A stretch of DNA of 64,000 nucleotides, from contig JAQJZZ010000018.1 of the NCBI GenBank assembly GCA_030077755.1, positions 2,108,001 to 2,172,000 of the forward strand. The letters are read 5' to 3'. The DNA is from Filosporella fistucella (lineage: Eukaryota > Ascomycota > Leotiomycetes > Helotiales). Made by a program: the position numbers and the translations under genes. Of the stretch, positions 34,071 through 45,758 are shown in pieces. The notes below the pieces were generated by a model. That model was given only the letters and a program-made list of their open reading frames with translations. It had not been told where the DNA came from and ran no database searches. Numbering within the stretch: the first letter of the stretch is position 1; every line of letters begins with the position of its first letter.

Positions 34071-35993
34071 ATGTTTGGCAGCTCTGGGTCACCACCAAAG
34101 GATGGTGGTCCGGAATCAGTTGTGCCAGAGTCAGCAGAGCCAACAACGTCCGAATCGAATGCGCAGAAGACTAGCGACGATGCAGCTGGCGGAGAGAAGC
34201 GTAGTGGTAATGGTAGTCCACAAGGACGGCCGTCTGGAGATAATGGAGGCGCAGGGGAGAAAAAGCGCAGGAGTAGTGGGGTAGGCGGCAAAGCCAGCTC
34301 TCTCCTTGCCAGCGCGAAGAGCTCTCTACATTTCAGTCCAAGTCCCAACTCTTCAGGTTTTATGCGTGGCCCAGAACCAAATAACCAAACCCCACTGCAA
34401 AAGCTAGGAAAGCAAGATCCAGCGCTAAGTGTTCCCCAAGGTCAGCACAACAATTCAGCTGGTGAATCTCTTCCAGGACCGAGATCTACATTTTCTGTGG
34501 GTGTTTGGGAGGATAAGAACAAGAAATGCCGTCGCACGATGGAGGATACTCACGCTTTCCTATACAATTTCCTACATACCCCGGCTCCTGCGTTAGGAGA
34601 TGCACCAGCATCTACAAAGACTAAATCGACGGAAGAGCTGTCAATGACAGAGTCAACGCCCAGTCTTGCGCCAACGATATCATCATCAGATATGATTGAA
34701 ACAGACAACGGATACTTTGCTATTTTTGACGGTCACGCTGGAACTTTTGCTGCAGATTGGTGCGGAAAGAAGCTTCATATCATCTTGGAAGAAACGATAC
34801 GAAAGAATCCAAATACTCCAATCCCTGAACTTCTCGACCAGACTTTTACCACTGTTGATGCACAATTAGAAAAGCTGCCGTTGAAGAACAGCGGTTGCAC
34901 AGCTGTCACTGCTGTATTGAGATGGGAAGATAGGATACCTAACGCTCAATCTGCTACCGGCTCAACCGCAATTGCTCCAGCTACTGCGGCCGCAGTCAAA
35001 GCTCAGGATGAAGCTTTAAAGAGCGAGGAGAAATCAGGAGATAGTGGTGTTGATATGAGTAAATCTCCGCCTCAAGCAAATGCAGCTGCAAGTAGTGTTT
35101 CTGTCTCTACCAGCAGCGAAGCAACTCATGCTAGACTTCGTACAACTGCCTCTCGCCAACGAGTTCTGTATACTGCAAATGTTGGAGATGCTCGAATTGT
35201 CCTTTGCAGGAACGGAAAGGCATTAAGGTTATCATATGACCATAAAGGTAGCGACGAGAATGAGGGAAAGCGTGTTGCCAATGCTGGAGGCTTAATTCTC
35301 AACAACCGTGTCAATGGTGTCTTGGCTGTCACCCGCGCTCTGGGAGATTCATATATGAAGGATCTGGTGACAGGTCATCCGTATACGACAGAGACGGTTA
35401 TTCAGCCTGACCTTGATGAATTTATCATTCTTGCTTGTGATGGTGTAAGTTCATAATGTACTATTTAATCTGTGCTTGCTGATGGAATATAGCTCTGGGA
35501 TGTCTGTTCTGACCAAGAAGCCGTCGATCTGATTCGAGCACAATCAGATCCTACCACTGCAGCCAAACAACTTGTAGACCACGCTCTTGCTCGATTCAGT
35601 ACCGACAATCTCTCTTGCATGATCGTCCGCTTCAACAAAGCCGCTCTTCTGACTACCACCAAGGAACCCTCCTCAGCCATCGGTGTCGAAGGCGACATCC
35701 CACACATCGGCAAAGTATCCGAAGTCGAGAAAATCGTCGGAGATGCTAGGAGAAAAGTGCAAGAAGATGGCGTGCCTGGCATAGGTGTCAGTGGCAGCAA
35801 TAGCGGCAAGGGACACGAGAGCAAGATGCCTGAAGCAGACGAAGAGGTAAAGCGCGTGAACATGGAGAAAGTCGTAGAAGAGGAACCAGGTCTAGTGGAA
35901 GGCGACACGCCGGAGGTGGATCTCAAGGGAGCAGGCGGAATCAGTCCAGACACGAAGACAAAATTGCAATTACCGGAAGGAGTGGGTAAATAA
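34071..35993 (+). CDS. PP2C-type Ser/Thr phosphatase, Ptc1-like
   Basis: Exons 34071..35444 and 35493..35993 are joined over a 48-nt intron (GTAAGT...ATAG, phase 0), giving 624 aa. Catalytic-core motifs are in order: [71 protein letters not shown] and [12 protein letters not shown]. They include the Asp residues that bind the two metal ions. The core most resembles Ptc1, which dephosphorylates MAPK pathways such as HOG. An insertion of about 80 Ala/Ser-rich residues interrupts the core between TAVLRWEDR and [11 protein letters not shown]- and C-terminal extensions are disordered, making it over twice the size of yeast Ptc1 (281 aa). An in-frame GTG lies at 34017, but the first ATG is at 34071, which I take as the start. 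Confidence 0.9.
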
Positions 35994-38181
35994 GGCTGTT
36001 TGTTTGACTATATTTGTCTATAGCGACATGGTTGTTTTCTCTCGGGGTGGATTATAGAAGGGATGAACGGATTACGGGAATAAGAAATGCGAGATATGAC
36101 CGAGAGAGAGAAGATATCGCGTTATTTTCTCCTGTGGTGGGATATGAGAGGGAGCTTCTTTTTTCAATTATACTAGGTACCTTAGTTGTTGCATGGTACT
36201 GTAGGTACACATCCGCGCAGGGTTCTTGGTGGGCGTGCGAATTGAATGAATGAATGAATTTTATTTGATGTCTATTATGATCTGTTTTTGGAGTGTACAA
36301 GGACCTTGGATTTTTGATTGATACTGGGTTTGGATGTGAGATTTATACAGAGGGGTTTGGAGGCTTGAGGAGGCAATTTTGAGGTAGGTTGGGTTGTGAT
36401 TCTTTTCTTTTCTTCGCTTGTACAAGGACCTTGGATTGTTGTGTGATATTGATTGTTTGGATGTGAGATTTATAAACGGCAGCTTGGAGGTTGATGGGGG
36501 AGGGTTTGAGGTTGGTTGACCTAGGTAGCGGTGAATGTGAGGTCCATGGAGTTGAGTTCTGACGTTGATAGAGGGGGGCATTTTGAGCGGGAGTATGTGT
36601 GGATTTTGATAGAGAGGGATTTTGAGGTGGGATACATGAGGGGAGAATTTGAGAGAGTGGGTTGGTGGAAAGAGAGTGGATGAAATAAGAGGAAGTGAAA
36701 AGGAAACACTTACTCTTCGAAAGGAAAGGGAGTGAAACGGCAGTGGGATGACAACAGAGGGAGATTGCAATGAAGTGGAGTGAGTAAGAGAGAGGTAAGT
36801 AAGTAAGTAATTTGCAGTCTCTTAATCTGAGTGAAATCGAGAAAATTCAGGAAGAAATAGGTAAAGTAAAGTAAAGTGTAGACTACGAACGAAAAACATA
36901 TATCTTTTCAAGTAGGTAGGTATAAGGGTATCAGCAATACCTCTACCCTCTACCCTCTGCATCACCTACACTATAGAGTTTCAATTCTTTTTTCATCAAC
37001 TTGTTCATGCTATAGACCTACTTCACGGCTCCTATCCCCCCCTCTATATACACTTACTAGCTCTATCTTTCTATCTATACGCCCACCCATTTGTCTACTA
37101 ATAACCTACCTATCTCAGGCTAACAATTGGTATCTCTTCCCTTTTTCTAACAGCTGCTTAGGCATTTAAATCTTTAGTTTTTGAACGTGGTGAGGATTTC
37201 GGAGTGGTATTGATTTTGAGATTGAGACTTTTTTTGGAGAGAGGTTAGAAGATAGCATAATTAGGGGGTGTTGGTTTGGCTGTAGGATTGGAGATTGAGA
37301 TGATGATGCTTTAATCTAATTCTCTGCTCATCCTTACTTGTAAGTTATCAATTGAATAGGTTGGATTTTGAAGATGGGAAGGGGGTTTGAGGGGTGTGAG
37401 GGAGCTTGGTGGGAGATGGTGATAAATTCCCTTCAATTTGTCTTAAAATCTATCAAGTCTGAAAGTATAGAAACTATTCCTTTTATTGATAATTGAGAAG
37501 CTTGATCATTGAACAGTTTCACTCAGGGGATTTTGCACACGCAAATTCGAAACCATAACGAGATCCTCCAGGAGCCCACCATGCACTATCATCCCTCGAC
37601 TGCAGACTCTGCCATTTCATTCGACAGGAAGTATAGAGAGAGTTTCATGTCAGAAGAAGCTGCAAAGCTAGCACAGTAGCTACAACAACTCAGAATCAGT
37701 GGTCATCAGATATCAGAGCGAGTGAGGTAAGGAGACAAGCTCATTGATCTCTCTATTGTTCGGAACACACAGTGAGAAGATTCTCTTCCCACCGTTGAAT
37801 AGTAACGCCAGAGTCGCAGCAAGTCCGCGTAGACTAAGGACTTGACTAGAGAATGTAAACATATACCGAGCCACAGAGCGAGTGAATCCATTATTGTAGG
37901 TTGAGAATGGGTGACTTGATTGACTATGAGAAAGATGGGTCTCGCGCGATGTGCCTTTCTCGCTCTCTTGTCTCTTGTCTGACTGTTGCCATTCTTTTCT
38001 TGCTGTGATATTGCCTTACGAGCAATCACCTTTCTTGCTCGAATGAGTTTAAACCTCTTTATGTAAAAACAAAAAGAGGGACCAGTTACTTTGGAAAACA
38101 TGTGCTCAGCGGTTCAAGGCCTATCCAAGCCTTATTCAAGTCCCTAATAATCTCAAGTCGACCAGCTATATACATCGCGTT
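35994..38181. other. 2.2-kb intergenic region, low complexity
   Basis: Between converging genes. Holds GAAT repeats at 36241-36256, a direct repeat pair (36294-36347 and 36419-36474), GTAA/AAAGT microsatellites near 36795-36875 and purine-rich stretches. A 169-codon frame on the minus strand (36261-36770) is a by-product of these repeats, not a gene. Nothing else is supported. Confidence 0.6.
36294..36474. repeat. Direct repeat pair of about 55 bp, 125 bp apart
   Basis: Copy 1 (36294-36347) and copy 2 (36419-36474) both begin TGTACAAGGACCTTGGAT and end TTTGGATGTGAGATTTATA, with small indels between. Similarity continues weakly (CTTGGAGG-like) for about 20 bases downstream of each. Confidence 0.85.
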
Positions 38182-39399
38182 TTAAACCTTCTGTGCCGGA
38201 AGAAAAGTATACCTGTGCCCACGTGTTGGCTCAAGGGGTTTTTTATCCCCAGAATCCAGAGGCAACTCGCTGCCGTCCTGCATCCAGGTATGCCAGACCT
38301 CCTCTCCCGTTCGTGTATCAACCGCCCACGCGAACGAGGACGGCTTCTCTAGACCACGGTACTGAATCATACCTACAAGTGCCAACGCGAATGAAACTAT
38401 GGCAACTAGGTATCCAGCCAATGTGACGGCGTTGGAAAGGTTGCGTGTGAACCAACCTAAGAGAGCGCCTACTACAGAGCATAAAATTAGGGAGATGAGG
38501 AGGAGGACGAATATTGTGCTGAGTTCTTAGCTTGAATGACTACAAAGGAGCCGAGGACACTTACCTCCTGGCGGGCTCTTCTGAGATCTCAATCAAATAA
38601 TAATAAGATACTCCTAGATTGTGTGAAAGATTTGCGAGAGTATGCATCCATTCATCCTCCTTCTTATCCAATGTCCCACTCACAGCCGTCTCCAATTTAT
38701 ATTGGAATTTCAATATACTTCGGTCGCCCCTGTAATCTTCTATGCCCCGTTGAGCAGTTATCAACCACCGTGGCTTGCTCTTTAGACCCCTGTCAACATT
38801 CTCAAACTGAAGCCTGGTCAGCAAAAGACGTCGAAAATGTTGGAGATAGATGAGCACCCGTATGAATTTCGCAAAAGCTATTCTCCAAAAAGGAATTCGT
38901 GATGCATAAGGTCGGGTGCTGGTATACCAAGTAGACATTGCGCTTCCGATCCAGGCATCGTTTGGGGTGTTCTGACACTGGCAACAGTACCAATCACTGG
39001 TGACAATGCCTTTGCTAGACCAGTAGCAGAAAGCAAACCTGCTGGGATTAGGTCATTTGATCCGAACAGAGTGGTTGGACAATACTTGAATTTGAGTGTG
39101 CCTTCATTGGGATAGAAAATTTTAAGATGTCCTGATGATTGCTTCTGTTCTTCACTTGTCTCCTTGAGTTTCTCTCTCGACTCGTCCTGCTTGCCCTTCT
39201 TCCCCTTCCTCTTCCCCTTCCCAAAACGGGCGCGAAGAATGAATAGATCACGCAAGCCACCACCGAGGGAGAAATAGTGATGTGCTAAATCTTTTAAGGC
39301 TGGATCCTCTTCATGGGAATGATAATTCGAGTCTCCTCCGATGATGCTAATATTAGCTTCCGTATTCGCGTGATGAGACATCATAAACCGCTCGTGCAT
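38182..39399 (-). CDS. Hypothetical membrane protein with two C-terminal helices
   Basis: Exons 38928..39399, 38565..38877 and 38182..38518 join over introns of 50 nt (GTATAC...ATAG) and 46 nt (GTAAGT...CTCAG), phases 1 and 2, giving 373 aa. Consistent phases across three exons support the model. I do not recognise the family. The N-terminal third contains GDSNYHSHEEDPALKDL, a Lys/Arg-rich patch (GKGKRKGKKGKQ) and a Gly/Leu-rich stretch. The C-terminal region has two hydrophobic helices (IFVLLLISLILCSVVGALLG and LAGYLVAIVSFALALVGMI) followed by a tail with WAVDTRTGEEVWHTWM. The start could be the ATG at 39399 or a nearby ATG at 39384 or 39381. The open frame continues upstream to an in-frame TAA near 39491 without an ATG. 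Confidence 0.7.
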
Positions 39400-40479
39400 G
39401 TATACAGATATTGGCTTAACCTCGAGAATACTACTTAAGACCCACACAATGGAGAATCCTCCAGATTTTGTAGTGGAAATAAATTGAGTTTAGGCTTGCG
39501 AGTTATGTATTGGGGCAAGGTGATTCAAATTATAACACCATATCGGAAAATTCAATTTGAAGCCACCTATTTCAACGCTCTTCTTCGAGCAGAGAATCAA
39601 TTATGTGATGTGATAATCTACTGTGAATAACTCGATGCTGGGCAAAGAGTAGGCTCATATGCTGCAATCAGCAGATGTGGCTTTTGTCTCAAAGGTGACG
39701 ATGGTCTGACCTGGTCAGCTTGCTTGCTCTTGATGGCCCAACAATTATGATTTTTGTTGACGCGAGAAGAGATTTGGAGTAGTAAAACCTCAAAAATCCC
39801 AAAATCAGTTGGAGATACCTCCTGATTGTTCTTGCGAAAGTGATAGAACAGTGTTGAAGGAAATGGTGTGATGAGTTAACTTGACTAGACAGCGACCTCA
39901 TTGATAGTAAATACCTTCTAAATATGGAAGCATGCAACGGCATAAGAAACCTCCACTTGAGAAGGTCGGCGACCAAAGCAGAGCCGCCATTGTCCGCAAC
40001 TGAACAGATATACATCGTATAGTTGTGAAGATGTGATCTTATCAATTGTTTGGAAGAAAGTGTGAAGGGTTTGTACGTAGGAATTATCAATGAGGAAAGA
40101 GAAATCAGCCATGGAATGCCGCTTTATGGTTGCCTAGTAAGCGAATGTCAACACGCTCTCAGATATCCTCTCCAGGTTGGACATTTCCGTTGCTTACATT
40201 TTGAGCAACGCGAGCAAGAGCGCGACTGTGACGAGAGAGAAGCCACATACCCTCTAATTACTTAGTTTGTGAGGGCTGCAAGCTGTAATCTTAGGTGAGG
40301 ATACGCTAATAGCTAAATCTTTGTGGACAAACTGTGTCACGTGCCACTAATACTTACCACTAATATCTGGGCAGGAATGCACCCTTTGTGTTGGAAATAT
40401 GAGTCATAGTTTAATATCCTATCGATTCTGAACGCAATTTGACCCGGTTGCTCTTTTGGACGTTGTCAAAGCAATCAAG
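39400..40479. promoter_or_regulatory. Divergent intergenic region upstream of the membrane protein and archaemetzincin
   Basis: 1.1 kb with no supported gene; open frames of 130 codons or fewer overlap on both strands and lack protein character. A CACGTG E-box-like hexamer lies at about 40338, in the upstream region of the archaemetzincin gene. Its role is not shown. Confidence 0.4.
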
Positions 40480-41901
40480 ATGCCTCGAAAAGCAGCCCCA
40501 AAGGATGTTCCTAAGCGTTGTGAACATACACTCCTCAAGTTCTCTCCTACATCTCATGCAACAGAAGTTGGATACAAACAGCCAGATCTAAACCCCAGAG
40601 TCGCAGCTGCAGACCCGAATGGAAGCCTCCCCACCAAGTCACGGGGTTCTCAGCAAGATACACTCGATGCCTCGTCTCCTAGCACTTTTCCAGCACCTCT
40701 TATCCTACCTGGAGATGATCTTGCAATGGATCCTAAACATCCTACGCAGAGTTTGAGATCTTTTATTAGAGGATCGTATAGGAATAAAGTCACTCCAGAA
40801 AGAAGAACTGTTTACATGGCTGCTCCACCAGCTTACAGTAAAGACACTAAATATCTTGAAAAATGGACACATCCCAAAGACAGGACCATCGATTCCGCAG
40901 CCAAAAAACCTGATGTTGGGATTGTGGCCAAGTATCTAGAGGTGTTTTATCACGGATTGCCAGTGAAAGTGCTAGATCCTGATATCTTAAAGTTTACGAG
41001 TAAGATTGATGACGAGGAATATGTTCCCAAGGAAACAGAACAGAGGAAACTCATCGGTCTAGAAACGAAGACCGAGAATGGATGTAAAGGGATTCGAACA
41101 CGCCCTACGCCTATTGATGAATACACGCATCAGCTCAATTTGAATGATCTGCTTGATGCTGCGATCTGGGTTCTTCCTGAAGATGCTTATGCGTTACTCT
41201 TACTAGTGGATCATGATTTATACGAAGATGAGGAAGATATCTTTGTTTGTGGACGGGCGTATGGTGGCTCGAGAGTAGCTGTTATTTCGACAGCAAGGTA
41301 TCATCCTGGACTGGATAAGGAGCAAGGTGTTGGGAGGGAACATGCGTGGCCGGCTGCGCATTGTAGGGAGTATTTGGATGGTTTGGTTGAAGAGGAGAAG
41401 GGAAAGAAGAAGAGGAAAGTGGTTAAGGAGACGAAAGGCGTGGTGAGAAAGGAAAAGGAAAAGGTAGTCATTGATTTGACACTTGATGATTCGACTGTTT
41501 CTGTGGTTCCGGAAATCCTGCCTATGAAATCAGCGGTAGAAGCACACCATTCTCTCCCCAGTCTTGAGGGGTCACCATCTCCGAAAGTATTGTCTGGGCT
41601 ATGGCTAGGCAGGGTTTGCAGGACAGCTGGACATGAACTTGGACACTGTTTTGGCATTGGACATTGTGTGTACTATGCCTGTTCAATGCAGGGTAGTGCA
41701 TCCATCGTCGAAGATGCGAGACAGCCACCCTATCTATGTCCGGTAGATTTGGCGAAAGTGTTGCATGCGACTGACGCTGATGTTAAGGAGAGGTATAAAG
41801 CCATTCTTGGGTTTTGTGAAGAGCTTGACGATGTACATCTTTTCAGGGCGTATGGAGCGTGGATTCGAATGAGGCTGGAGCAGCTTCGCGAGGTCGTGTA
41901 A
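40480..41901 (+). CDS. Archaemetzincin-family zinc metalloprotease with SUMO-interaction-like motif
   Basis: Intronless, 473 aa from the ATG at 40480 (an upstream TTG in frame is ignored). The zinc site HELGHCFGIGHC near residue 384 fits the archaemetzincin pattern HExxHxxGxxHC. It is followed by YACSMQGS, an EDARQPPYLCP block and a helical tail. In animal archaemetzincins the end of this block is CPxC; here it reads CPVD, so the fourth cysteine of the structural zinc site is replaced by Asp. Earlier, LLLLVDHDLY and GRAYGGSRVAVISTARYHP are typical of the family. A basic/acidic insertion just before the zinc helix contains KVVIDLTLDDS (41461-41493), close to a SUMO-interacting motif. Physiological substrates of archaemetzincins are poorly known. 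Confidence 0.9.
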   Translation: MPRKAAPKDVPKRCEHTLLKFSPTSHATEVGYKQPDLNPRVAAADPNGSLPTKSRGSQQDTLDASSPSTFPAPLILPGDDLAMDPKHPTQSLRSFIRGSYRNKVTPERRTVYMAAPPAYSKDTKYLEKWTHPKDRTIDSAAKKPDVGIVAKYLEVFYHGLPVKVLDPDILKFTSKIDDEEYVPKETEQRKLIGLETKTENGCKGIRTRPTPIDEYTHQLNLNDLLDAAIWVLPEDAYALLLLVDHDLYEDEEDIFVCGRAYGGSRVAVISTARYHPGLDKEQGVGREHAWPAAHCREYLDGLVEEEKGKKKRKVVKETKGVVRKEKEKVVIDLTLDDSTVSVVPEILPMKSAVEAHHSLPSLEGSPSPKVLSGLWLGRVCRTAGHELGHCFGIGHCVYYACSMQGSASIVEDARQPPYLCPVDLAKVLHATDADVKERYKAILGFCEELDDVHLFRAYGAWIRMRLEQLREVV

Positions 41902-42261
41902 AGGAAGCATTTACCTTGAAGGGAAAGATGCCTAAATTCACCAGGCGTGAAAATTTTGAATACCCAAGGAATGAAAGTCAGATCGATTCTTGAGATTGTT
42001 CCCTAATGACATCTAATCTGTTCATCGTGATTTCTTGATATGCTGATTTTTTTATCAGACTATCGGAGCACTCTAGGTATACAAGTGGTCTGATCCCTAC
42101 GATGACCGCCATATATCCGCATCTCTATGATGCATTTGCTTGTACAATGGTATACAAATCTTAGACGTCGTCCCTATGATACATTTTACGCCCTTGACCA
42201 TCATTAGTAAGAGCTTCAAATATCAACCAATCTATCCACATACCAACTCCATTCTAACCGC
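41902..42261. other. Short intergenic region between converging genes
   Basis: 360 bp of AT-rich 3' flank between the archaemetzincin and mL41 stops; nothing else seen. Confidence 0.6.
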
Positions 42262-42645
42262 TCAAGAGCTACCCTGATCAGCGATCTCCTCCCCGTTCTC
42301 CTGCTTCCATCGCGCAAGATATGCCTCTCCACTGAATGCCCCCTTAGAATCTCCCGCAAATCGACCTTTGGGCGGCGTAATTTTCCTTGTAACGAATGGG
42401 GTGAGCTAGAGAACAGATCAATTACTGTCATTAGGTATCTGCAAAGCCACCCATACCGTGAAATCCTTCAGATTCTTCGGCACAACATATGTCCTGACTT
42501 TGTCCCAATTGATGATATATCCTCCATGCTTGGTATGCGAACCAGTCGATCCGGTTCCCGTTCCCTTGTAGTATCCTTTATTCGTTTGCTTGGTGGTCAG
42601 CGCAAGCCGCCTCATATTCCTCTCTAAGATCTGTGTGGGCTTCAT
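42262..42645 (-). CDS. MRPL27: Mitochondrial large ribosomal subunit protein mL41
   Basis: Exons 42457..42645 and 42262..42405 are joined over a 51-nt intron (GTATGG donor, CTCTAG acceptor, phase 0), giving 110 aa. The sequence has the conserved blocks [60 protein letters not shown] and [13 protein letters not shown], all characteristic of yeast MrpL27/mL41. It is a structural protein of the mitoribosome. An in-frame extension reaches 42765, but the ATG at 42645 (MKPTQIL) gives the size and N terminus normal for the family. The short basic N terminus probably serves as import signal. Divergent from UTP14, with 189 bp between start codons. Confidence 0.94.
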
Positions 42646-42834
42646 GATTGAATAATTGTCTTTCTCCAGTCCGTCCTCCCGTTCCGTCAAGATTTCACGA
42701 AGGTCGAGGTTCAAAAACACACTAGCGGCCGCTTGATCCCTGCCCCACTCAAAAAGTTCTCGCAATCGTTATCGAAAATAATTAAATTTCCACCATCGAT
42801 TTCCTGCACCAAAGAGCTTCGAAAATCCGCAAAT
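42646..42834. promoter_or_regulatory. Compact bidirectional promoter between mL41 and UTP14
   Basis: Only 189 bp separate the two start codons, so both transcripts must start within it or overlap. It contains a palindromic GCGGCCGC at 42726-42733 and an AATAATTAAATTT stretch near 42777. Which elements act is unknown. Confidence 0.6.
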
Positions 42835-45758
42835 ATGCCTGGAAGACAATCCCACGGGAATGCGCCGGCGAAGAAGCCAAGAGTGAAGAATGATTCCAAA
42901 AAAAGAGCACTGAATGCATACTCAATCGCTGAGCATGAGAATCCAGATCTCGTAAAAGTTCGCAGGCACCGTCTAGGTGAACAAGAGGGAGGCAATCGGC
43001 CGAATAAACGGCGCAGGAACGAAAATGAGGACAACGAAGAAGATAGTGAGGAGGAAGAGGAAAGCTCTAGAAAGCCAAAGCCGGCCAAGAAAGGAAGATT
43101 CGACGAGCTAGATCTGGATGAGGGCAGTGACAGTGAGGGGAACGAATGGAAAATGGGACAAGTCGACGACGATGACGACAGTGATATCGACAGCGACGAG
43201 GCCTTTGGAGAGAGCGACGAAGAGCGATTTGACGGTTTCGCATTTTCAGGAAGCTCTGAAAAGAAGAGCAAGAAGAAGTCCTCGAATCCGAATTCCATGA
43301 ACCTCGACGAAGACGATGTCGAGGATTCAGATTCCGAGCTTGAGGAGGGAGATTTGGGCGAAGGTGCTGTAGATTTAGCTACAATGCTTGATATGGCCGA
43401 AGAGGAAGAGAGGGAGGAGAAAGCAAAATCGCAAAAGCGGAAGAAAGATACGCCAGATTCTGAAGAAGAGGATTCGGAGAGCGAAGAAAGCGATGATGCA
43501 TCTTCTATTTCCTCGGCGGATGATGACGACGAAATGGCAGATCCTGAGAAAATTGCTGCGTTGGGAAATATGATTGCCAACCTGCCACAAACGGACGGAT
43601 CCAGACGAGCTACAAAACATCGTACAGAAGGTGAGGGTGACGATAGTACTCTTTTGGCGCCCGCGAGACCATCTCTGGATGATTTGGTCGGAGCCAGGGA
43701 TTCATTGGACAAGAAGTCACTAAAAGCAGTCGAGAAGCTTGTTGGAAAGAAGGCCAAAGATCAATTAGCGGTTCCATTGGCAAAACGTCAGCAGGATAAG
43801 CTTGATCGTAGTGCAGCATTTGATAAGAGTAAAGAGACTCTAGACAGATGGACAGACACAGTAAAGCATAATCGCCGAGCTGACCATCTCATGTTTCCAC
43901 TCGTGGACAACGAAATGGCATCGGCACATGCCAATAAGCAGCTTGTTCCGACAAACCTCTCGAAACCTTTCAGCGAATTGGAGGCTACTATTCAGAGTAT
44001 TTTAGAAGAGAGCGGTCTTGCCACAGCCAATGGCAAGGATGATGAGGATAAGATTCGTGAATTCGAAGAATTGGAGGCCAAAAAGCTGTCGATGGATGAA
44101 GTCAAAGCACGGAGAATTCAATTACGACAGGCACGAGAACTTCTTTTCCGTGAAGAGGCGAAATCGAAACGAATCAAAAAAATCAAGAGCAAGTCTTATC
44201 GAAAGGTTCATCGCAAGCAGAGAGAAAAAGAGGAGCGTTTGAACCAGGAGGCGTTGGAAGAAGGCGGTTATATACCATCAGAAGATGAGCTTGAGGCTCA
44301 AGACAGGAGGCGAGCCGAGGAGCGTATGGGAGCGAAGCACAGGGGAAGCAAATGGGCCAAAGCTATGAAGGGAACTGGCCGAGCTGCTTGGGATGAAGAT
44401 GCGAGGTCAGGAATCAACGAAATGGCAAGAAGGGACGAGGAGCTTAGAAAACGTGTAGAAGGGAGAGCTGTCCGGAAAGAATTTGACGATGGTTCGGATG
44501 GGCCAGAAGAATATTCTGAGGATGATTCCAGTGAAAACGACGAATCAGCTGAACGAGGAAGACTTTTAGGGAAACTGGGGAAACTGGGTGACGACTCAGG
44601 TCTTATCGATGAATCGTTACCAGGTGCTAAGCTTGCAAATATGGATTTCATGCGAAAAGCTGATGCTAATCGAAGGAAGACAAATGATGCTATGGTTGAG
44701 GATATCAGGAGAGAACTTGCTGGAGAGGCATCGGCGAGTGAGGAAGAAGTCGGTGACATTGGGCGGAGAATATTTGGGCCTGGGAGTGCTGCGGCAGTGA
44801 AAATCGCACCAAATCCCGCAAATGAGTTTGAGGAGCCAAATGGGTCAGATGAGGAGGGCGGCTTTTTGAAAGAAAAAGAAGCACCAAAGGAGACTCAAAA
44901 GAGCCTGAAAAAGAAGGAAAGTAATAGAGCAAAAGCTCGATCCGATTCAGCTTCAAATGCATTCGCAGTCCAACAAACAGACAGCACGGAAGGTGGCGCC
45001 TGGTCTAAGGTCACCAAATCCTCTGTAGTCAACGAGGCAGAAGCAAATAGAAGGAGGCACAGGAAGAACGATGCTATTGACGTCGAAGAGCTCGATCTAT
45101 CACAAGCCGCTGTTCTTGCCACCCAGCCGAAATCCAAGAAGCTGAAAGACAAACTCGTGTCCCAGAATTCCAACAAAGCTACTGGAACTCTAGAAGTCGA
45201 TTCGGACTCAGAAGATAGCGAAGACGATACCCTCAAACTTCCATTTGCAATTCGAGACCAGGACTTGATAAAGCGGGCATTTGCAGGAGCTGACGTCGTG
45301 GGAGAGTTTGAGCAGGAGAAAGATGATATCACCAAAGATCAAGACGAGAAATTGGTTGATACTTCTCTACCGGGTTGGGGCTCTTGGGTCGGCGACGGCT
45401 TGATGGGCAAACCGAGCAAGAATTACAGAGGCAAACTAACCAAGAAGATAGAGGGTGTAAAAGCCGATAAGAGGAAAGACTCGAAGCTGAAAAATGTGAT
45501 CATCAACGAGAAACGGATCAAGAAGGTAAACATCACTGTTTGTCATTGACGATTATGGGAGCTAACCTTGAATAGAACGATTCCTATCGAGCTAAGCAGC
45601 TTCCTCATGGATTCGAGACAAAGTTGCAATACGAGAGATCCTTGAGATTACCTATTGGACCGGAATTTACCACGAAGGAAACGTTCCAAGATGTGACGAA
45701 GCCGAGGGTTTTGATCAAACAGGGCATCATTGCGCCTATGTCAAAACCTCTGCTGTAG
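42835..45758 (+). CDS. UTP14: SSU-processome component Utp14
   Basis: Exons 42835..45525 and 45576..45758 are joined over a 50-nt intron (GTAAAC donor, CTAAC branch, ATAG acceptor, phase 0), giving 957 aa. The N-terminal third is highly charged with long Glu/Asp/Ser runs. The conserved Utp14 core follows (AVEKLVGKKAKDQL, LDRWTDTVKHNRRADHLMFPL, KIKSKSYRKVHRKQREKEE, MSLxHKxSKWAK-like GSKWAKAM). The C terminus has GWGSWVGDGL, NVIINEKRIKKNDSYRAKQLPHGFE and RSLRLPIGPE, signatures of the family. Utp14 activates the DEAH helicase Dhr1 that releases U3 snoRNA from pre-18S rRNA in the nucleolus. The ATG at 42835 was preferred over an in-frame ATG at 42733, which lies in the shared promoter. Confidence 0.96.

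Noticed and set aside
36261..36770. A 169-codon minus-strand frame with internal repeats
   Set aside because: The repeats come from low-complexity intergenic DNA; no splice, no protein character.
37706..38101. A 131-codon minus-strand frame
   Set aside because: Lies just past the stop of the membrane-protein gene, reads as random Arg/Ser-rich sequence; likely 3' flank.
39689..40265. Open frames on both strands upstream of the archaemetzincin
   Set aside because: Overlapping each other, no family character, no splice support.
42711..43757. A 348-codon minus-strand open frame
   Set aside because: Antisense shadow of the Ser/Glu/Asp-rich part of UTP14; its Ser/Leu/Phe composition mirrors the acidic codons.
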